NCBI GenBank assembly: GCA_016841565.1
Contig: JAENYX010000009.1
Coordinates: 16,429 to 80,428 of the forward strand
DNA: 64,000 nucleotides
Reading direction: 5' to 3'
DNA from: Clostridium thermobutyricum
GTDB taxonomy: Bacteria > Bacillota > Clostridia > Ch29
This document shows positions 25,855 through 34,854 of the stretch, piece after piece (position 1 is the first letter of the stretch; the number at the start of each line of letters is the position of its first letter). The notes below the pieces were generated by a model. The model was given only the letters and a program-made list of their open reading frames with translations, ran no database searches and was not told where the DNA came from. The position numbers were made by a program, and so were the translations under genes.

Positions 25855-27587
25855 TACTTCACCCCCAACCTGTTCATTGCAATTGCCAAGAGGTTACTCA
25901 TTACAATTTCCTCGTTTGAGGTAAGAAGGTCATTAGTTTTAATCTTTACTCTGGCATTAGCAACGTCATTAATCATATAATTTCTATACTGCCTACTTTG
26001 CGGCATGTTCTCTAACATTACATCTATCAATTCTTCTTTGTTTTTGTCAATGTAATCAATATATTTTTCCGTATACTTAACCCAATCATGTTTAACCTTC
26101 ATAGCCTCATTATATACACCTAGCCATTCACCAGAATTGCCCTTAATTCTGTCATTCCATGCTATCTTTCCAAAATCCGCAATCGTTTTACAATCCTTAA
26201 ACTTTCCCGTTCTCTTTAACCGTGGTAAAACGTCCACCAGCTTCTTTGGATATGACGGTGAAATCTCCGCTGTAATACCGGCCTGTTTGGTTAAATAGTG
26301 TGCAGAGCTTTCAGCGAACGTTTCTTCAATGTGCAGCCATTTAGCCTTATCTATTGGATAATCTGTTTTAAGTCCGTTAGCTTTTGCATGGTATGCCTCA
26401 TGGAACATCGTTTTTATTTTATAAGTATCGCTTCTCATATCATCGCTCTTTAATATATATTTTTGCATATTTAAAGTCCGATTTGAAGTAATATAAAACT
26501 CACAACGTCCCATTTCGTTTATCTTTCTTATGCTAATTTGCATATGCCCAAGGTTAAGGTCTTTTAATAGCTGCTGTGCAAGGGCCCTTCTTTGGCTATT
26601 GGTTAGGTTTGTTGTTTTACCTATTCTTTCTGCAATCTTTTTGAGCCTATTATTAATTCTTATAATATCATTTCCGGTACCTACAAACCAACTATCAAGT
26701 TCCGGGTTATTACCTTCCTGCCATGCTTTGAGCTCGTCTGCTATCTGCCCTATACTTTTAGTCACCACCGGTAACATAGTGCACAATCCATTAGGGTGGT
26801 CAAGAGGTACATCATCTACCGGGAAAACCTGTCCGTGTCTGTCTCTGCATAGCTCACAAGTCCGGCCATGGATTAACGCACTTTGCCATTCTATTCCCTC
26901 AACAAACGGGTTCATTGAAGCACTCCTTATTGTTGCCGTCTGGTATGAATGATTAATAGCCGTTCTAGCCAGCCGCATAGCATTATAATCCACTTGTTTA
27001 TTCATTAACCTGGGATATACCTTACCCCATGTTGTAGGCCGTTTGGCAGGCTCCCAAACAAACCTTTCTAAATCCTTTGCAAGGTCTATAGCTGATTTCT
27101 TCTCTGCTATGCCCTGTTTGATAACATAATCTAAATCATCCCCTAAATCGTCTGTATAGCTCCATATCCTGCTGCTCAAGCTCCGGTGGTCTTTGTATAG
27201 CTCCCCCGATATAATTGGCTCTATTACATCTGTAGGCACTTGCGAAAACATATCGGTGAAATGGTCGCCTAAATCTATCCCTGCTTTGGCCTGGGCCCTC
27301 TTAAACAAATCCAAATCCGCCATAATACCATAATCCGCTGATTGTTTTACCCCTTGGGTAATTGTAATGTTTAACTGTTTCTGCAGCCTTGCTTTCTCTT
27401 CTTCTAGGGATTTCTTATAGTCCAATGCCCAGCGTCTTGTTAATGACCTCTTCCCAGACTGGGCAGCCTTTGCAGCAAGGTTATCAATCGTATCCTCGTA
27501 TATCTTCAAAATCTCCTGTTGCTGTGCTAGTGTAAGCTTGGATACTTCCCGTCTTGCCTTCAATGCCATCTCTTTATACTGTGTCAT
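25854..27587 (-). CDS. MuF/SPP1 gp7-like minor head protein with C-terminal HExxH domain
   Basis: MuF-type HGRTCELCRDRHGQVFPVDDVPLDHPNGLC; C-terminal MFHEAYHAKANGL...HIEETFAESSAHYL. Confidence 0.85.
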   Translation of the reverse strand: MTQYKEMALKARREVSKLTLAQQQEILKIYEDTIDNLAAKAAQSGKRSLTRRWALDYKKSLEEEKARLQKQLNITITQGVKQSADYGIMADLDLFKRAQAKAGIDLGDHFTDMFSQVPTDVIEPIISGELYKDHRSLSSRIWSYTDDLGDDLDYVIKQGIAEKKSAIDLAKDLERFVWEPAKRPTTWGKVYPRLMNKQVDYNAMRLARTAINHSYQTATIRSASMNPFVEGIEWQSALIHGRTCELCRDRHGQVFPVDDVPLDHPNGLCTMLPVVTKSIGQIADELKAWQEGNNPELDSWFVGTGNDIIRINNRLKKIAERIGKTTNLTNSQRRALAQQLLKDLNLGHMQISIRKINEMGRCEFYITSNRTLNMQKYILKSDDMRSDTYKIKTMFHEAYHAKANGLKTDYPIDKAKWLHIEETFAESSAHYLTKQAGITAEISPSYPKKLVDVLPRLKRTGKFKDCKTIADFGKIAWNDRIKGNSGEWLGVYNEAMKVKHDWVKYTEKYIDYIDKNKEELIDVMLENMPQSRQYRNYMINDVANARVKIKTNDLLTSNEEIVMSNLLAIAMNRLGVK

Positions 27588-27597
27588 AGGCCGTCAC

Positions 27598-29028
27598 CTA
27601 CTCGCTGGCACTATCAATTAGGTCTTGGGTGAAGCTATCCTGCATCATCTGCTTTTCTGCTTGTATCTGTGTAATCTCTGCATCTATGTCCTCATACTCT
27701 CCCCATTTCTTCATATATGCCTTCCTACTGCGAACCTCAGCGATAACTTCTTCCATATCAAGGCGTTTATCATCGGCTTCGTCTTCGGGTATCGGATAAT
27801 ACCTATGAATTTCAAGGGTAGTTTCATATCTCGCCACCTTACGGGCTCCGTAGAGGTTGTAAGTATCCACCATACGGAATATATAATCAACCATCTGTTC
27901 AAGAGCAGGCCCCCACTCCGTCCAGTCTTCGTCACAGGCGGCCATCAAGCTCCAATATAAGGCCTTCATGCTCTTGCCCGATTGCATAAGACCTTTTAAT
28001 TGCTCTAGGCCTACATTCGGAATATCAAGGGTATCATACATATCATTCTTAATACGGTTTACCGTATCAGCAAACTTCTCTGCATAAGTAAACCTGCTTT
28101 CAAGCCTCTCTGCCTTTGCCTGCCTTTCGCCTGCCGTTGCGTCTGTTTGCAGGTCAATAAGTGCCCCAGGTGCTATCTTTATGTTTTTAATACTATTTTC
28201 ATCGGCATCGGTAATTACGTCCTGTCCAAACATCTGGAAGCGTAATGCATCAATATCATCACTGGTTAATCGGTTATAAGCATTCTGATTACTCCATAGC
28301 TGTTCCACGTCACTCTTGCCCTCGGTCTCGCCGGTAAGTCCTCCGTTCTGGATAACGATTATTGGTATAAAATCAAGGCCGGTGTCGTAATCTTCATAAA
28401 GCACCTCTACCGGCTCACCCCTGCCGTTGTAAATGCTTTCATTAAGGACGCACTTACCGTTAATCACTTCCCATGCCTGTTTCTTTATCCTCTGTTTATT
28501 GATGTCTGTTTCATCATTTATCGCATATAAAAAAATAACCTTCTCTAAAAGGTCAATATCGTCCTCATTGGATTGTGGGAAGAATTCCTGTGCCGGGCTA
28601 AAGATTATTTTCAGTCCCTCATCCCGGTTAGCCCATAGCTTAATTGCTATCCTGCCACCAATACTGCAGTCCTTTCTTGCTTTCAGGAGCTTTGCATAGA
28701 ACTTGTTTTCGGTAAGTATTTTCTCCAGCAGTGCTTCTTTTTCTGCGGCCTGGTCTTGGTATATTGTACTATTCTTATTATCGGGTTGTACTGGCCGTAT
28801 ATCAAAGTACGGCGGATTACCGAACATAAACCTTGAACGGAAGTCTATTAGCTTCTTGATTATATTTGTTATCTTTCGTGATGGGGTATAGTCAAGCCCG
28901 CTTGGTATCTTCCATTTCTGCTGGCCCTCGTATATCGCATACCATGTATTTATCTGCTTCACCTTTTCTAATAAATCACCATACAAGCCTGCTATTTCGG
29001 CTTTGAGCAAAGAATTATAGTCTATCAT
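27598..29028 (-). CDS. Phage portal protein (SPP1 gp6-like)
   Basis: INTWYAIYEGQQKWK...LIDFRSRFMFGNPPYFDI...; between TerL and MuF. Confidence 0.87.
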   Translation of the reverse strand: MIDYNSLLKAEIAGLYGDLLEKVKQINTWYAIYEGQQKWKIPSGLDYTPSRKITNIIKKLIDFRSRFMFGNPPYFDIRPVQPDNKNSTIYQDQAAEKEALLEKILTENKFYAKLLKARKDCSIGGRIAIKLWANRDEGLKIIFSPAQEFFPQSNEDDIDLLEKVIFLYAINDETDINKQRIKKQAWEVINGKCVLNESIYNGRGEPVEVLYEDYDTGLDFIPIIVIQNGGLTGETEGKSDVEQLWSNQNAYNRLTSDDIDALRFQMFGQDVITDADENSIKNIKIAPGALIDLQTDATAGERQAKAERLESRFTYAEKFADTVNRIKNDMYDTLDIPNVGLEQLKGLMQSGKSMKALYWSLMAACDEDWTEWGPALEQMVDYIFRMVDTYNLYGARKVARYETTLEIHRYYPIPEDEADDKRLDMEEVIAEVRSRKAYMKKWGEYEDIDAEITQIQAEKQMMQDSFTQDLIDSASE

Positions 29029-30296
29029 ACCCTTGCCCCCTTCCCACTGTAATTCTTTGTCCTGCGCTCAATAAACTCGTCCTCATACGCATATCTTAAA
29101 GCATCTATGAGGTGGTTATCCTTGTCTACCGGTACCGGCAGCACGTTCCCATTTTTATCTTCCTTCCACTTATATTTCATGAACTCGTTTTTATGGTTCT
29201 GGCATTTCACATCAATAATAATCGTCTGCTGCTGTAACCACTGAATGCCAAAGTTTACGCTGTCCGGGCCTTTTTTAGCACCAATAGCATTTACCCCATA
29301 CTGCCTTAATTCCTTTATACTCTTAGGCTCTGCACTATCGCATACTAACAACTGGCCCCTTATAATCTTTGTAACCTCGTCCGCCAATACATCATTGGTC
29401 AGCTCTGTCATATACAATTCATCGAGAATATAAATCGTCTTTTTCTTTCTGTCATAATGCGTATGCGTCAAGCCTGCCGGGTCTGCCGCATAGCCAAAGT
29501 CCAGGCCGTTCCTATGTTTATCGGCAATAGGTTTAAGCCATGACAAATCCTCCACTTTCCAGTTCTTAAATATAACGGCTCCCAATATGCCCCAGTTCCC
29601 CAGGGTGTAAACCTGATAATAATACTGGTCGGTCTCGTTCTCTAATGCGTCTATATCCTGCTGGGTGAGGAACCTATTATCCTTGTAGGTGGTTTTGAGG
29701 ATAGACAACCCCTCATCCCTATACTCGGTCTTATCATCCTCCCATACATCGGAGAAAAACTCGTCATAAATCCAATGGTCTTTCAATATCGGGTTAAACG
29801 ACATTGTAACCCGCTTTGTCAGCCTTGACCTTCCCCGAAGCCGTTTTGTTAATTGTTTATATGCGTTATACTCAATCTCTGTGGCTTCCTCCACCCAAAT
29901 ATCAGTTATTACGCCCTTTGCCGGTGTTATGGATTTTATCTTCTCTGGGTCGTCAAGGCCACAGAATAATATCTGATAACCGTTAACACAGGTTATAGTC
30001 ATTTCAGACTTCAAGACAGTAAAAAAGCTATCCAGTTTCATATCACTGATAGCCTTTACGATCTCGTTATAAACCGAGCCCCTTATAGTCTTTGCAACAT
30101 TTCTAACTACTAAATAGTTCCTGCCACCTTTCATTAAATCCAATACTGTCCGCTGTGCTAAAAATACTGACTTCCCGGAAGATGAACCGCCGTAGTATAT
30201 CTGTGTCGGCGTATTGTCTTTTAGATACGGAATATAAGCCTTATTAAATACTTTACTGCTTACTTTTAGCTTAACCTTCCTCGTCATCTTCATCAA
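29025..30296 (-). CDS. Terminase large subunit
   Basis: IYYGGSSSGKSVFLAQR Walker A; VITDIWVEEATEIE; nuclease LDFGYAADPAG. Confidence 0.92.
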   Translation of the reverse strand: MMKMTRKVKLKVSSKVFNKAYIPYLKDNTPTQIYYGGSSSGKSVFLAQRTVLDLMKGGRNYLVVRNVAKTIRGSVYNEIVKAISDMKLDSFFTVLKSEMTITCVNGYQILFCGLDDPEKIKSITPAKGVITDIWVEEATEIEYNAYKQLTKRLRGRSRLTKRVTMSFNPILKDHWIYDEFFSDVWEDDKTEYRDEGLSILKTTYKDNRFLTQQDIDALENETDQYYYQVYTLGNWGILGAVIFKNWKVEDLSWLKPIADKHRNGLDFGYAADPAGLTHTHYDRKKKTIYILDELYMTELTNDVLADEVTKIIRGQLLVCDSAEPKSIKELRQYGVNAIGAKKGPDSVNFGIQWLQQQTIIIDVKCQNHKNEFMKYKWKEDKNGNVLPVPVDKDNHLIDALRYAYEDEFIERRTKNYSGKGARV

Positions 30297-30657
30297 CTAC
30301 CGTTATTTCTACTTCTATTTCCCCGCTGTGTTTCATGTCTACATCAAATTTACGCTTACCCCACCTATCGGGATAGCGGCGTTCTAAAAAGTCTCTGATA
30401 GCTCTATAGTCTTCCGGCATATGCTGTTGCCATTGGGCCACCATTCTAACTTCTGCTTGGTACTCCGCATGCGTAATAGCCTCGAAAAACTCCCTATATT
30501 TCCCACTCTTTGCCTTTTCGCCTTTTTGCATCCATTTGCGAAAGGTAGAATAGTGAATACCAGCAAAACCACAGGCAGCTTCATAATAATTGCCTGCCTT
30601 AATTGCTTTTACTAGTCTTTTCTGTACTTCCGGGGTTAATTTGCTTGGCCTTGCCAT
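30271..30657 (-). CDS. Terminase small subunit
   Basis: MARPSKLTPEVQKRLVKAIKAGNYYEAACGFAGIHYSTFRKWMQKGEKA HTH. Confidence 0.82.
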   Translation of the reverse strand: MARPSKLTPEVQKRLVKAIKAGNYYEAACGFAGIHYSTFRKWMQKGEKAKSGKYREFFEAITHAEYQAEVRMVAQWQQHMPEDYRAIRDFLERRYPDRWGKRKFDVDMKHSGEIEVEITVVDEDDEEG

Positions 30658-30676
30658 GTTACCACCGCCTTATCTA

Positions 30677-30750
30677 TGGAGCGTTAGGGTCGGAATTGAA
30701 CCGCCACCTTCTGCATGGTTGCAGCTATGCTATCATTACACCACTAACGC
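30677..30750 (-). tRNA. Atypical tRNA-like element between Mom-like gene and terS
   Basis: Minus GCGTTAG...CTAACGC perfect 7-bp acceptor + T + encoded CCA; T-loop TTCAATT; D-arm-like GTGT/GCAT; anticodon arm CTGCAACCATGCAG does not fit a 7-nt loop. Confidence 0.5.
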
Positions 30751-30756
30751 ACATTA

Positions 30757-31359
30757 TTATTCCTTTGGATAGGGCTGTCTTAAACGCTCAACCTTTTTCC
30801 GCATTTTCTTATTCAACGGAAATAAATACTTATGCTTCCCTTTGGTTATAGTCTGGGTAGCGTTTTTGTCTATGTTCGCCCTTATCCATTCCAATGATAC
30901 CTTCCAGCCTTTTGCCCCTACGCTTCTTGGGTGCATCCTCTTTCCCTTAACCACAAAATCTGTCTTTGCTCCCTCATTCATCTTGCCTACATAAATCCAA
31001 TTGGTAGCTTGATAAATTATACCGGTATGTCCTTGGTCAACATCGGCATAGCTTACTATCATATCAACCATAGGGCAGAACTTTTTTATCATCTTTAAGC
31101 TCGCAGCAACACACTCACTTGTTGTTTTCTGTTTTCCATTAAGGGCCACTCTCACCAGTTCCAAAACCTGTCCGGGCCATTTATCATAAATAGCTGCTAT
31201 ATGCGGATTAGCCCCATATCCGTAAACTATAACACCGCACCATTCCTCTCCCTCATATACATTGAACGCCACAGTCCCCACCGGTATCCTTTTGGCATAA
31301 TGAAAGTTCAAACAAGTATATTTTACAGCATCACTATTCGCAAGGGTTAATTCCACCAT
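30757..31359 (-). CDS. Mom-like DNA modification protein (GNAT-fold)
   Basis: LNFHYAKRIPVGTVAFNVYE..CGVIVYGYGANPHIA...SYADVDQGHTGIIYQATNWIYVG. Confidence 0.78.
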   Translation of the reverse strand: MVELTLANSDAVKYTCLNFHYAKRIPVGTVAFNVYEGEEWCGVIVYGYGANPHIAAIYDKWPGQVLELVRVALNGKQKTTSECVAASLKMIKKFCPMVDMIVSYADVDQGHTGIIYQATNWIYVGKMNEGAKTDFVVKGKRMHPRSVGAKGWKVSLEWIRANIDKNATQTITKGKHKYLFPLNKKMRKKVERLRQPYPKE

Positions 31360-31913
31360 TACAATTCGCCACCCAAAATAGATACCCGTACATTTTTATA
31401 TCTTTCTTCTAATAGCTCTCGTAAGTCGTCCTCCATCCTGCGGAAGTCCTGCTCATACTCAAAGACAACTTTCATGGTCGGTGGGTTTTCCTTTTCCTCC
31501 TTCTCTTTGTACCCGATATCCTCAAAATTCAGTTCGTTTATTTCATCCATATCAAGGCCAGTTATTTCTAGGTCTACCCCTTCAAGCTCTATTTCGGCTA
31601 CTAATTCTCTTAACAACTCCATGTCCCAGTCAGTCTCGTCCTGCAACCTGTTGTCAAGAATTAAATATGCTTCTGCTTTTGCACCTTTTAGAGGCAAATA
31701 AATAACAGGCACTTCTTTAATGCCTGCCTTCTTTGCTGCTTTTAACCTTGCGTGGCCTGCTAATATATACCCATCTGCCGAAACAAGTATTGGATTAGTC
31801 CAGCCAAACTCTTTTATGCTTCGCACCAATTTATCTATCGCACTATCAGGATGAATGCGTGGGTTTTTGGGGTGCATTTTTAAATCTTTTATATTAACCG
31901 TTTCAACTTTCAT
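31359..31913 (-). CDS. ParB/sulfiredoxin-like N-terminal domain protein
   Basis: IKDLKMHPKNPRIHPDSAIDKLVRSIKEFGWTNPILVSADGYILAGHARLKAAKKAGIKEVPV. Confidence 0.88.
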   Translation of the reverse strand: MKVETVNIKDLKMHPKNPRIHPDSAIDKLVRSIKEFGWTNPILVSADGYILAGHARLKAAKKAGIKEVPVIYLPLKGAKAEAYLILDNRLQDETDWDMELLRELVAEIELEGVDLEITGLDMDEINELNFEDIGYKEKEEKENPPTMKVVFEYEQDFRRMEDDLRELLEERYKNVRVSILGGEL

Positions 31914-32049
31914 GCTCTATTCCCCCAGTAAATGCAAATACCGCCCGAAGGCGGTTTTGTTTTGCGATATTCTTCTATGATACCATTATACATCATAAAG
32001 TACTCTCAATCCTGCCAACTTTCTGCCAAAGTAAATACAACGCATATCA

Positions 32050-32072
32050 AAAAAAGAGCCCGGAGGCTCATT
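32050..32072 (-). terminator. Terminator
   Basis: Minus GAGCCTCCGGGCTCTTTTTTT. Confidence 0.7.
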
Positions 32073-32081
32073 TGGTAAAGG

Positions 32082-32330
32082 TCATTTATTTATACCGCCC
32101 ATACGACCAACGTAAGGAAGGTTTTTTCTTTCGTCTTCTAATATTATTGTTATGCTATATCCATCCTTGGTATCTTCAAATATTTTATCTTTAATATTAA
32201 AATATTTGCCTTCAGAGCCCATTCTATTTGACATCATTAATCCTATTAATTCACATTGAGATAATTCCATATCTTTCGTATCTTCATCAAAACCAACAGG
32301 ATAGCTGACTGATACCTGTATCTTATTCAT
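32082..32330 (-). CDS. Orphan hypothetical protein (82 aa)
   Basis: ORF with GGGGGTG RBS and downstream terminator. Confidence 0.55.
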   Translation of the reverse strand: MNKIQVSVSYPVGFDEDTKDMELSQCELIGLMMSNRMGSEGKYFNIKDKIFEDTKDGYSITIILEDERKNLPYVGRMGGINK

Positions 32331-32425
32331 AAGTATTCACCCCCTTTCATCTACTCTATTCGGCACACAGAAGTTTCTTCCTGTCTACAAGGTTTCTTAT
32401 GATACCATGATACATCTCTTGGAAA

Positions 32426-32446
32426 AAGAGCCCGAAGGCTCTTGAT
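32426..32446 (-). terminator. Terminator
   Basis: Minus AAGAGCCTTCGGGCTCTTTTT. Confidence 0.7.
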
Positions 32447-32763
32447 TATTCTATTGAAAACCCATGCTGCTTAAATATTTTAGCTGCATATTGTTGTCCC
32501 GCTGTTGACTTCATTTTTCCCCATGTTTCAAAGCTAGTATGCTCTTTAACAACACTGTTTAGCTCATCTTCGGTAATATCTTCAAATTTTTTATTGCCAT
32601 AACCTGTCTTTTCTAATAAATCTTCAATAGTTGCTACTGTTGTATATTTTTCCATAAATTCAGCATCAAACAATTCTGTAATTGGTACTTCACCATTAAT
32701 ATCTTCAGTAGCTTTTTCTATCTTCTTCTTAAAATCATTAGATTTACTTATATATTCCACCAT
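32446..32763 (-). CDS. Orphan hypothetical protein (105 aa)
   Basis: ORF with GGAGGG RBS and downstream terminator. Confidence 0.55.
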   Translation of the reverse strand: MVEYISKSNDFKKKIEKATEDINGEVPITELFDAEFMEKYTTVATIEDLLEKTGYGNKKFEDITEDELNSVVKEHTSFETWGKMKSTAGQQYAAKIFKQHGFSIE

Positions 32764-32824
32764 TTTTCTACCCTCCTTTCGACTATTCTATTTGACATAG
32801 AGCTGGGTATTTTTAATCATCTTT

Positions 32825-33337
32825 TTATTGTTTTTTTTCAACGTCTTTTCTAATATCTTCAAAGTTAACGAAATGCATTCCTGCAATATCTCTTAATTCC
32901 TTAGCAATGAACTTGGGTGTCGACATAACTAGAAATCTCTTACCCCGAGCTCGGAGTAACTGTAGCGGCCTTTCAAAATCTCCATCACCACTAATTAAAA
33001 CTGCTAAATCATAATGTTCTATTGTATTAAACATATCAAGTACAATTTCTACATCTAGATTTGCTTTTTGAGTTGTTTTGCCATCATCCATAAATATAGT
33101 CTTTAGATCTTTTGTTACCAATGAATATCCAATATGTACTAGGACTTTCAAATATTTTTCTTGACGTCCTTCAGGTGGAATACCTTTTCCAACATAATAA
33201 AAAGCATCAATTATTTTTCCTTTTTCTCTGATATAATCGAGTAATTTTTGCGCATCTATCCACCATTTTAAATCATTTTTTTGCATGTAAAAATAGTTTG
33301 CACCATCAATAAATATTGATATTTTTATTGCAATCAC
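32825..33337 (-). CDS. NYN/PIN-like (LabA/DUF88-type) putative RNase
   Basis: ISIFIDGANYFYM...LDVEIVLDMFNTIEHYDLAVLISGDGDFERPLQLLRARGKRFLVMS (conserved acidic residues). Confidence 0.85.
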   Translation of the reverse strand: MIAIKISIFIDGANYFYMQKNDLKWWIDAQKLLDYIREKGKIIDAFYYVGKGIPPEGRQEKYLKVLVHIGYSLVTKDLKTIFMDDGKTTQKANLDVEIVLDMFNTIEHYDLAVLISGDGDFERPLQLLRARGKRFLVMSTPKFIAKELRDIAGMHFVNFEDIRKDVEKKQ

Positions 33338-33475
33338 CCCCCTTTTTTACATTATTCGGTAACAAGAAAGCTTTTCCTCTAAATTAAAACCGACATATTC
33401 TGCAACACAAATCGTCCTTTCTAATAGTCACTACTAAATTTCATTATTGGATATTACTCATTTTTATAATATAAA

Positions 33476-33499
33476 AAAAAAGAGCCCATAAGGCTCTCA
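33476..33499 (-). terminator. Terminator
   Basis: Minus GAGAGCCTTATGGGCTCTTTTTTTTT. Confidence 0.7.
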
Positions 33500-33520
33500 A
33501 ATAAATTCTTACCTCAACTT

Positions 33521-33697
33521 TTATCCAAATCGTGCGGTACTATTGTCTTTTATGTATTCTTCTATTTTTTTGTTATTCTCAGCGATTACTGTAGCAATGG
33601 CCTCTCTTAATGCTTTTGCCGAAGACTTCTTCCCATCTTCAACGCCTGCTTCAATTAATATTCTATCAACTTGGGCTTTAGTAAGTCCTAATGACAT
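33521..33697 (-). CDS. Orphan small protein (58 aa)
   Basis: Not in the ORF track: MSLGLTKAQVDRILIEAGVEDGKKSSAKALREAIATVIAENNKKIEEYIKDNSTARFG; AAAGGGGG RBS. Confidence 0.6.
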   Translation of the reverse strand: MSLGLTKAQVDRILIEAGVEDGKKSSAKALREAIATVIAENNKKIEEYIKDNSTARFG

Positions 33698-33831
33698 ATT
33701 ATTTTTACCCCCTTTCTGCTAACATCGTTCTATATAAGAAAATAACTTCCGCCTTAGAAATCCCCATACTAGACTAAATACTTAGAGCTATTATATACTT
33801 TATACACAAACAAAAAAGAAATTGAAAATCT

Positions 33832-34341
33832 TTATTGGGCTTTAGCCAATATGTATCCGATTATACCGCCAATGATAACTTTTATAATATCCCAGATAAT
33901 AGCATTAAATTTGTTAGATCTCTCTTCCTTAATAGACTGTATATAACTATCAATAAAAATATCTGCTTCGTTCAAAACGCTTTTTTCTAAATCAGTTAAT
34001 TTGTTTTTAATCACTTCTCTTGGATGTAGTCTCGGTTCCCACCTGTGGCAACATTCATTATAAAGAGCTTGACGACGTTCATTTGAGAATTGTTTCAGAG
34101 AACTTCTTATCTCTTCCCATTCCGTAATACTCGGTTTCAATGTAGCAATTTTTTTAAGCAGTTCTATCATCCCATTCATAAGAGATTTCATGCCAGTATC
34201 AATAAAAGTTTCTATTGCTATTCCACTCAATAAAATCCCTCTTCTATTCATATCCTCCATTTGTTTTTCTGTATCCTTTTTTATGGAAGCTATAATTGCC
34301 GGTAAAGATTCATTAAATTTTATAAAAATCGATTTGCTCAT
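33832..34341 (-). CDS. Orphan protein with C-terminal TM segment (169 aa)
   Basis: C-terminal IIWDIIKVIIGGIIGYILAKAQ. Confidence 0.55.
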   Translation of the reverse strand: MSKSIFIKFNESLPAIIASIKKDTEKQMEDMNRRGILLSGIAIETFIDTGMKSLMNGMIELLKKIATLKPSITEWEEIRSSLKQFSNERRQALYNECCHRWEPRLHPREVIKNKLTDLEKSVLNEADIFIDSYIQSIKEERSNKFNAIIWDIIKVIIGGIIGYILAKAQ

Positions 34342-34420
34342 AAGACCATCTCCCTTTCACTTACTTTATTCGGCAAAAGGAAGCTTTTTCCTTCAATATA
34401 AAACCGTGTTTTAACAATTT

Positions 34421-34849
34421 TTAAAAATATTGTAACGCCACATTCACAAATCCCATCTCTTTAGCCACCATCTCAACTATCTCCCTACGCCACCTAAAAT
34501 ATGTCCTCTCACTCGTTGGTATCTCATCACATACCTGTTTCATGGCCCGCTTTTGACGATATTTAAGCTGGAATAACTGATTATGCTCTTCCGGTAATAA
34601 CCCCATAGCCCTGTCTATTGCCCTAATAGTACGCTCCATTCTAGCAATAGCTGTACTGGTGGTTAGTTTGACCGCTTTTCTGGCCGTAGGGTCTGATATA
34701 TAACCAGACCCTGGCACTGTCTCTCTATACGGCGACTGCTCTATTATATTGTTCTTTATCTCCTGTATCTCCTTTAACGTTTCATCGTAATTATATAATT
34801 CATGCTCTATATATCTAAATATCGCTCTGTTAATTTTCAATGTCAACAC
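34421..34849 (-). CDS. RinA-like phage late transcription regulator
   Basis: LFQLKYRQKRAMKQVCDEIPTSERTYFRWRREIVEMVAKEMG; position before the late region. Confidence 0.65.
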   Translation of the reverse strand: MLTLKINRAIFRYIEHELYNYDETLKEIQEIKNNIIEQSPYRETVPGSGYISDPTARKAVKLTTSTAIARMERTIRAIDRAMGLLPEEHNQLFQLKYRQKRAMKQVCDEIPTSERTYFRWRREIVEMVAKEMGFVNVALQYF

Positions 34850-34854
34850 CCGCC

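Noticed and set aside
32050-33500. Repeated GAGCC...GGCTC units considered as a CRISPR-like array
   Set aside because: They are hairpins with T-tracts after individual genes, irregularly spaced by ORFs; no repeat-spacer periodicity or cas genes.
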